Shown here piece after piece: positions 61,328 through 64,000 of a DNA stretch of 64,000 nucleotides; the first letter of the stretch is position 1, and each line of letters opens with the position of its first letter. The stretch lies in assembly GCA_963082975.1 (NCBI GenBank), contig OY720350.1, positions 248,001-312,000 of the forward strand. Reading direction: 5' to 3'. Source of the stretch: Labia minor. Its lineage: Eukaryota > Arthropoda > Insecta > Dermaptera > Spongiphoridae. Under the pieces are notes generated by a model. The model made no database searches, had not been told where the DNA came from, and was given only the letters and a program-made list of their open reading frames with translations. The position numbers and the translations under genes are program-made.

Positions 61328-62008
61328 TTAAGTCCAGTTAGTACTTCTATTTGTTATGTATATGTCTTTTCTCTTGGGATATATTTGGGAAGGAAAAGTC
61401 ACAAGTATCGGTGAATGATCAGACGAGAGTTCAAGACAGTTCTCCACTTTAGCAAGCCCTGGATCCAGCTTTCTCGTCACAAAAAAGTCGATTATGTCAG
61501 GAATTTTGTTTCTATCTGTTGGCCAGTAAGTAGGGTGTCCTGAAGTCAGTGTTCTAAGTCTTTTTTTGTTGATTGCTTTGAGAAGGCAATTCCCTCTTGC
61601 TGTAATTAGTCTAGAACCCCAGTCTGTGTGTTTTGCATTATAGTCCCCTCCAGCTATAAACCTTTGCCCGAGAGTTTCAAAAAAACCCCCGAACATATCA
61701 TGATTGATTTTATGTTTAGGTGGGCAGTACACAGCTGAGATTGTAATTTGTCCATTTATGTCATTAATTTTAATTGATGTCGATTGTAAATAGTCTTTGT
61801 CAAAATTAGAGTTTTCGTAATGTTTAATACAGTTTTTAACTATAATGGCTGATCCTCCGTGAGAGGTTCCGTCTGGGTGGTTTGTCGTATACAGTGTGTA
61901 ATTGGGGATTTTAAGATAACTTCTTTTGTTGAAGTGTGTTTCTGTTATCAACATTATGTCGATGTCTTTGTCTATTAGGAAGCATTTTAACTCCCCGGAG
62001 TGCCTCAT
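61328..62008 (-). pseudogene. jockey-like APE-type endonuclease domain (copy 2)
   Basis: 226 codons with nearly the full AP-endonuclease-like set: ITETHF (catalytic Glu), GGSAIIVK, YCPP, GGDYNAKHTDWGSR, IPDIIDFFV and SSDHSPI (catalytic His). The N-terminal W-N-x-N-G motif that should precede RHSGELKCF is missing. An upstream MDPSQS looks like the ORF2 start, so about 30 nt between them seem deleted or out of frame. Related to domains that nick target DNA for LINE insertion. Confidence 0.88.
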
Positions 62009-62363
62009 GAGACTGGGAGGGATCCATTAGGGAATCTGGTAATTATGGTGGTTAATAGGTTAAGCATAGTGTCCATGCGTTCCATTAGTTTTGTCAACAT
62101 GTTTTCAAGTCTAGTACTAGTATTGTCGGTACTGGTCATGGGAAGATCATTATTATCATTATGTTTGGAAGCCACTATTTGTGAGTAGAGTTTTGTTTTT
62201 TGTATGGGGGAAGTAGTCTGAGTTGTGTGTGTGTGTGTGTGTGTGGTATTTTGTTTTCAATAGGCTGGTTTACTTTGACGGTCTGTGATTTATCTTGTAC
62301 TTGTTTATGTCTGAGAGAAGGATATTTGGTTTTTAGTAGTTTCCTATAATGTGTTCACAGCCT

Positions 62364-63242
62364 TTATACATAGTTAGCAGGGTGTGAGTCTCCACATAAA
62401 ACACATTCCGGAGGTGTGCTTTTGTCTTTGTTACAGTCAGCTGTCAAATGGTCTTGAGTACATTTTACACATCGAGGTCTTAGTCTACAATATGCCTTTG
62501 TGTGACCGTAGTTTTGACAACGTGAACACTGAGGGATATCACGTTGTGCTTTGGGAGGTTCTATCACAACTTTACTATGGCAAAGGAATTGCAGTTTATA
62601 TATGTCCTTGTTATTAGATGCTGGTTTTAAGTCTATAAAGAAGATGGGAAGTGGGTCTTTAGTAGTCCTCTTTCTAATGTTAAAGATATTAGCCACAGAG
62701 TGACCAAGATCCTCAATTTCTTTTTTTATGTCATTAGTGTCGGTTGAGGGGTGAAGTTGTTTAATTACAATTCTAAAGTTTCGTTCACTTTTTGGTTGAT
62801 ATGTAAAATAACTTATTTTTGAAATGTCTAGCATTTTAATGATGGATCGATAGTCGTTAGGTGTCTTAGGATTTATTTTTATTTCGTCTTTACTTGTCAA
62901 TTTACAGAAATAGCCGTTTAGAGCCACTCTGGTTAAATTGTCAGTCATTTTATTGTAGTCTGTAACGTGAGGTATGAATATTGGGGGAGGTTTATTTGGC
63001 TGAATAGGTGTAGGAGGTAGGGGATCATTAAGTGGTAAGTTGGAAAGGACTTGAAATTTATTTGAGGTACTGAAAGTGTTTTTTGGATTGGTGGGGGTAA
63101 TATAATCAATTATTGTCTTCTGTTTTACACTTCTGATTGTATCGGGACTGTGTCTCTGCCGTTTCTTCTGTCTTGGTGTTGTAGTTTGCCAACTGTCATC
63201 AATGTCGGGTGTATTAGTAGGTTCTTCTGCAGTGTAGTCTTG
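62364..63242 (-). pseudogene. jockey-like ORF1 (gag-like, CCHC knuckles) (copy 2)
   Basis: The frame is open from 63242 to the stop at 62364 (about 292 codons). It has a Pro-rich, basic N-terminal half, then a PRE_C2HC-like middle, and zinc knuckles CSRCQNYGHTKAYC (CX2CX4HX4C) and CVKCTQDHLTADC (CX2CX3HX4C). A third knuckle (CVLCGDSHPANY) is cut off before its last Cys by a short GTAT insertion that brings in a stop. ORF1-like text continues downstream in shifted frames. Such proteins bind the element's RNA. No in-frame ATG precedes 62948. Confidence 0.88.
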
Positions 63243-63289
63243 TTAGGAGAAGTTACATCAGCATCTATTATCTCTGGAAACATTTACCT

Positions 63290-63451
63290 AACATAAATAC
63301 ATAAAATCAATTTTAGAAGATTAATATTTTATTTTTGTTTTATTCAATTTGCAAATTTTCGTATAATTTCATCTTTTCTATTTCTCTTGTTATATTAAAT
63401 AAATTTATCAAATTAAAATTGCACTAAAAAGAATAAAATAATATAAATTTT
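63290..63451. other. short AT-rich flank
   Basis: Host sequence between the LINE target duplication and the inverted-repeat element. It includes a first copy of ACTAAAAAGAATAAAATAAT, repeated inside the next feature's left arm. Confidence 0.4.
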
Positions 63452-64000
63452 TTATAAAATAACGTTTTTCTCATGGACTAAAAAGAATAAAATAATTTTT
63501 CTATAAGCCTGATAAAGATTATGGATGAATTACTTCATATTCAACTAAAAACGTTGGCCGCTTTTAATTTTCATTTGATTTCTATTTAATTAACTTCCTT
63601 TATAGAGCTTTTATTCATATATATATACATACATACCACACTAAAACACTTCATTAACATGTAACACTATTTCTTCTAATATAATAAAACATTTTGGATT
63701 TGATTGATAATAAGTAAATTTAATAAAAATTCTTTTAAATTTTGACGCATACTTTGATATAAGATATAAGTATATTACAGTGAAAATAATAAAAGATTAA
63801 TTTCTTATTGCATGATAAAAAAAATTTGTCAGTTTATGTGTTTAATAAAATCTTTATTATTTAAAAAATTTGACTTTTCATATGAATAAATAAAACTAAA
63901 TGCTCCCAACGTTTTTATAATAGTTGAATATGAACTTTGTCAGGCTTATAGAAAAATTATTTTATTCTTTTTAGTCCATGAGAAAAAGGTTATTTTATAA
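63452..64000. mobile_element. inverted-repeat (MITE-like) element, cut by window end
   Basis: Left arm 63452-63557 and right arm 63904-64000 are reverse complements over about 95 bp (shared TTTTCTCATGGACTAAAAAG and TTCTATAAGCCTGA), apart from a 16-bp or so insertion in the left arm and a few mismatches. The spacer is about 345 bp of AT-rich sequence. The outer end of the right arm lies beyond the window. Confidence 0.75.

Larger units (their letters stand above)
59154..63278 (-). mobile_element. jockey-like LINE copy 2, nearly complete, with 11-bp target duplication
   Basis: A 4.1-kb element on the minus strand with a short poly(A) tail (T run 59153-59162) and ORF1, endonuclease and RT regions. 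The flanks at 59143-59153 and 63279-63289 are both AACATTTACCT (11 bp), the same duplication length as copy 1. It is inactive: frameshifts in ORF1 and RT, a 58-bp deletion at 60930/60931 relative to copy 1 (22753-22810), and stop codons. Because the target duplication begins at 63279, the ATG at 63283-63281 belongs to the flank, so the true 5' end or ORF1 start is lost or altered. Confidence 0.92.

Noticed and set aside
63281-63283. ATG as the start of LINE ORF1
   Set aside because: It lies inside the 11-bp target duplication, so it is flanking host DNA, and its frame does not match the ORF1 frame downstream.
1-64000. tRNA, rRNA or snRNA genes
   Set aside because: No cloverleaf-like segment with box A/B motifs, rRNA core or snRNA signature was found by eye. 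A covariance-model scan would be needed to exclude them.

Overview
The window is nuclear DNA of a metazoan, most likely an arthropod. It is very AT-rich, with long introns, many A/T homopolymers and microsatellites, and a dense, varied transposon load. The protein-coding genes are spliced with GT...AG introns and encode animal proteins. The arthropod call is an inference from STPR-type repeats in one gene and from the mix of jockey-like LINEs and hAT/MITE elements. No species can be named from the sequence.

Layout. 0.7-3.0 kb (+): an eight-exon NDUFAF7/MidA-family methyltransferase gene (mitochondrial complex I assembly), complete at 427 aa. 3.8-10.7 kb (-): convergent with it, a twelve-exon GCC1/GCC88 golgin gene, 666 aa, with a C-terminal GRIP domain. 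11-38 kb: no recognisable protein gene. This stretch holds LINE 3' fragments, a hAT MITE with a perfect 8-bp target duplication, foldback elements, a 5'-truncated jockey-like LINE with an 11-bp target duplication, paired inverted MITEs, and two promoter/first-exon candidates on the minus strand (about 29.6 and 34.1 kb). 38.6-41.4 kb and 43.4-46.6 kb (+): two copies of a multi-exon, apparently non-coding transcription unit. Splice-site-bounded blocks keep their order, but their lengths change by amounts that break reading frame, and a hairpin keeps its pairing through two double substitutions. This is the most unusual structure in the window. 47-50.7 kb: a 1.2-kb direct repeat of 11.4-12.7 kb, then a transposon with an internal triple tandem repeat. 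51.0-56.1 kb (-): a three-coding-exon gene for a 357-aa nuclear-type protein with seven 27-residue STPR-like basic repeats, plus a probable 5' untranslated exon. 57-59 kb: repeat debris. 59.1-63.3 kb (-): a second, longer jockey-like LINE (gag-like ORF1, endonuclease, reverse transcriptase), disabled by frameshifts and deletions but flanked by an 11-bp target duplication.

The three protein genes are unrelated housekeeping or regulatory genes (mitochondrial assembly, Golgi tethering, probable DNA binding) and form no pathway or operon. Most of the rest is transposon-derived or unremarkable AT-rich sequence. Exon boundaries were read by eye from reading frame, splice consensus and family similarity. 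No alignment or database search was run.
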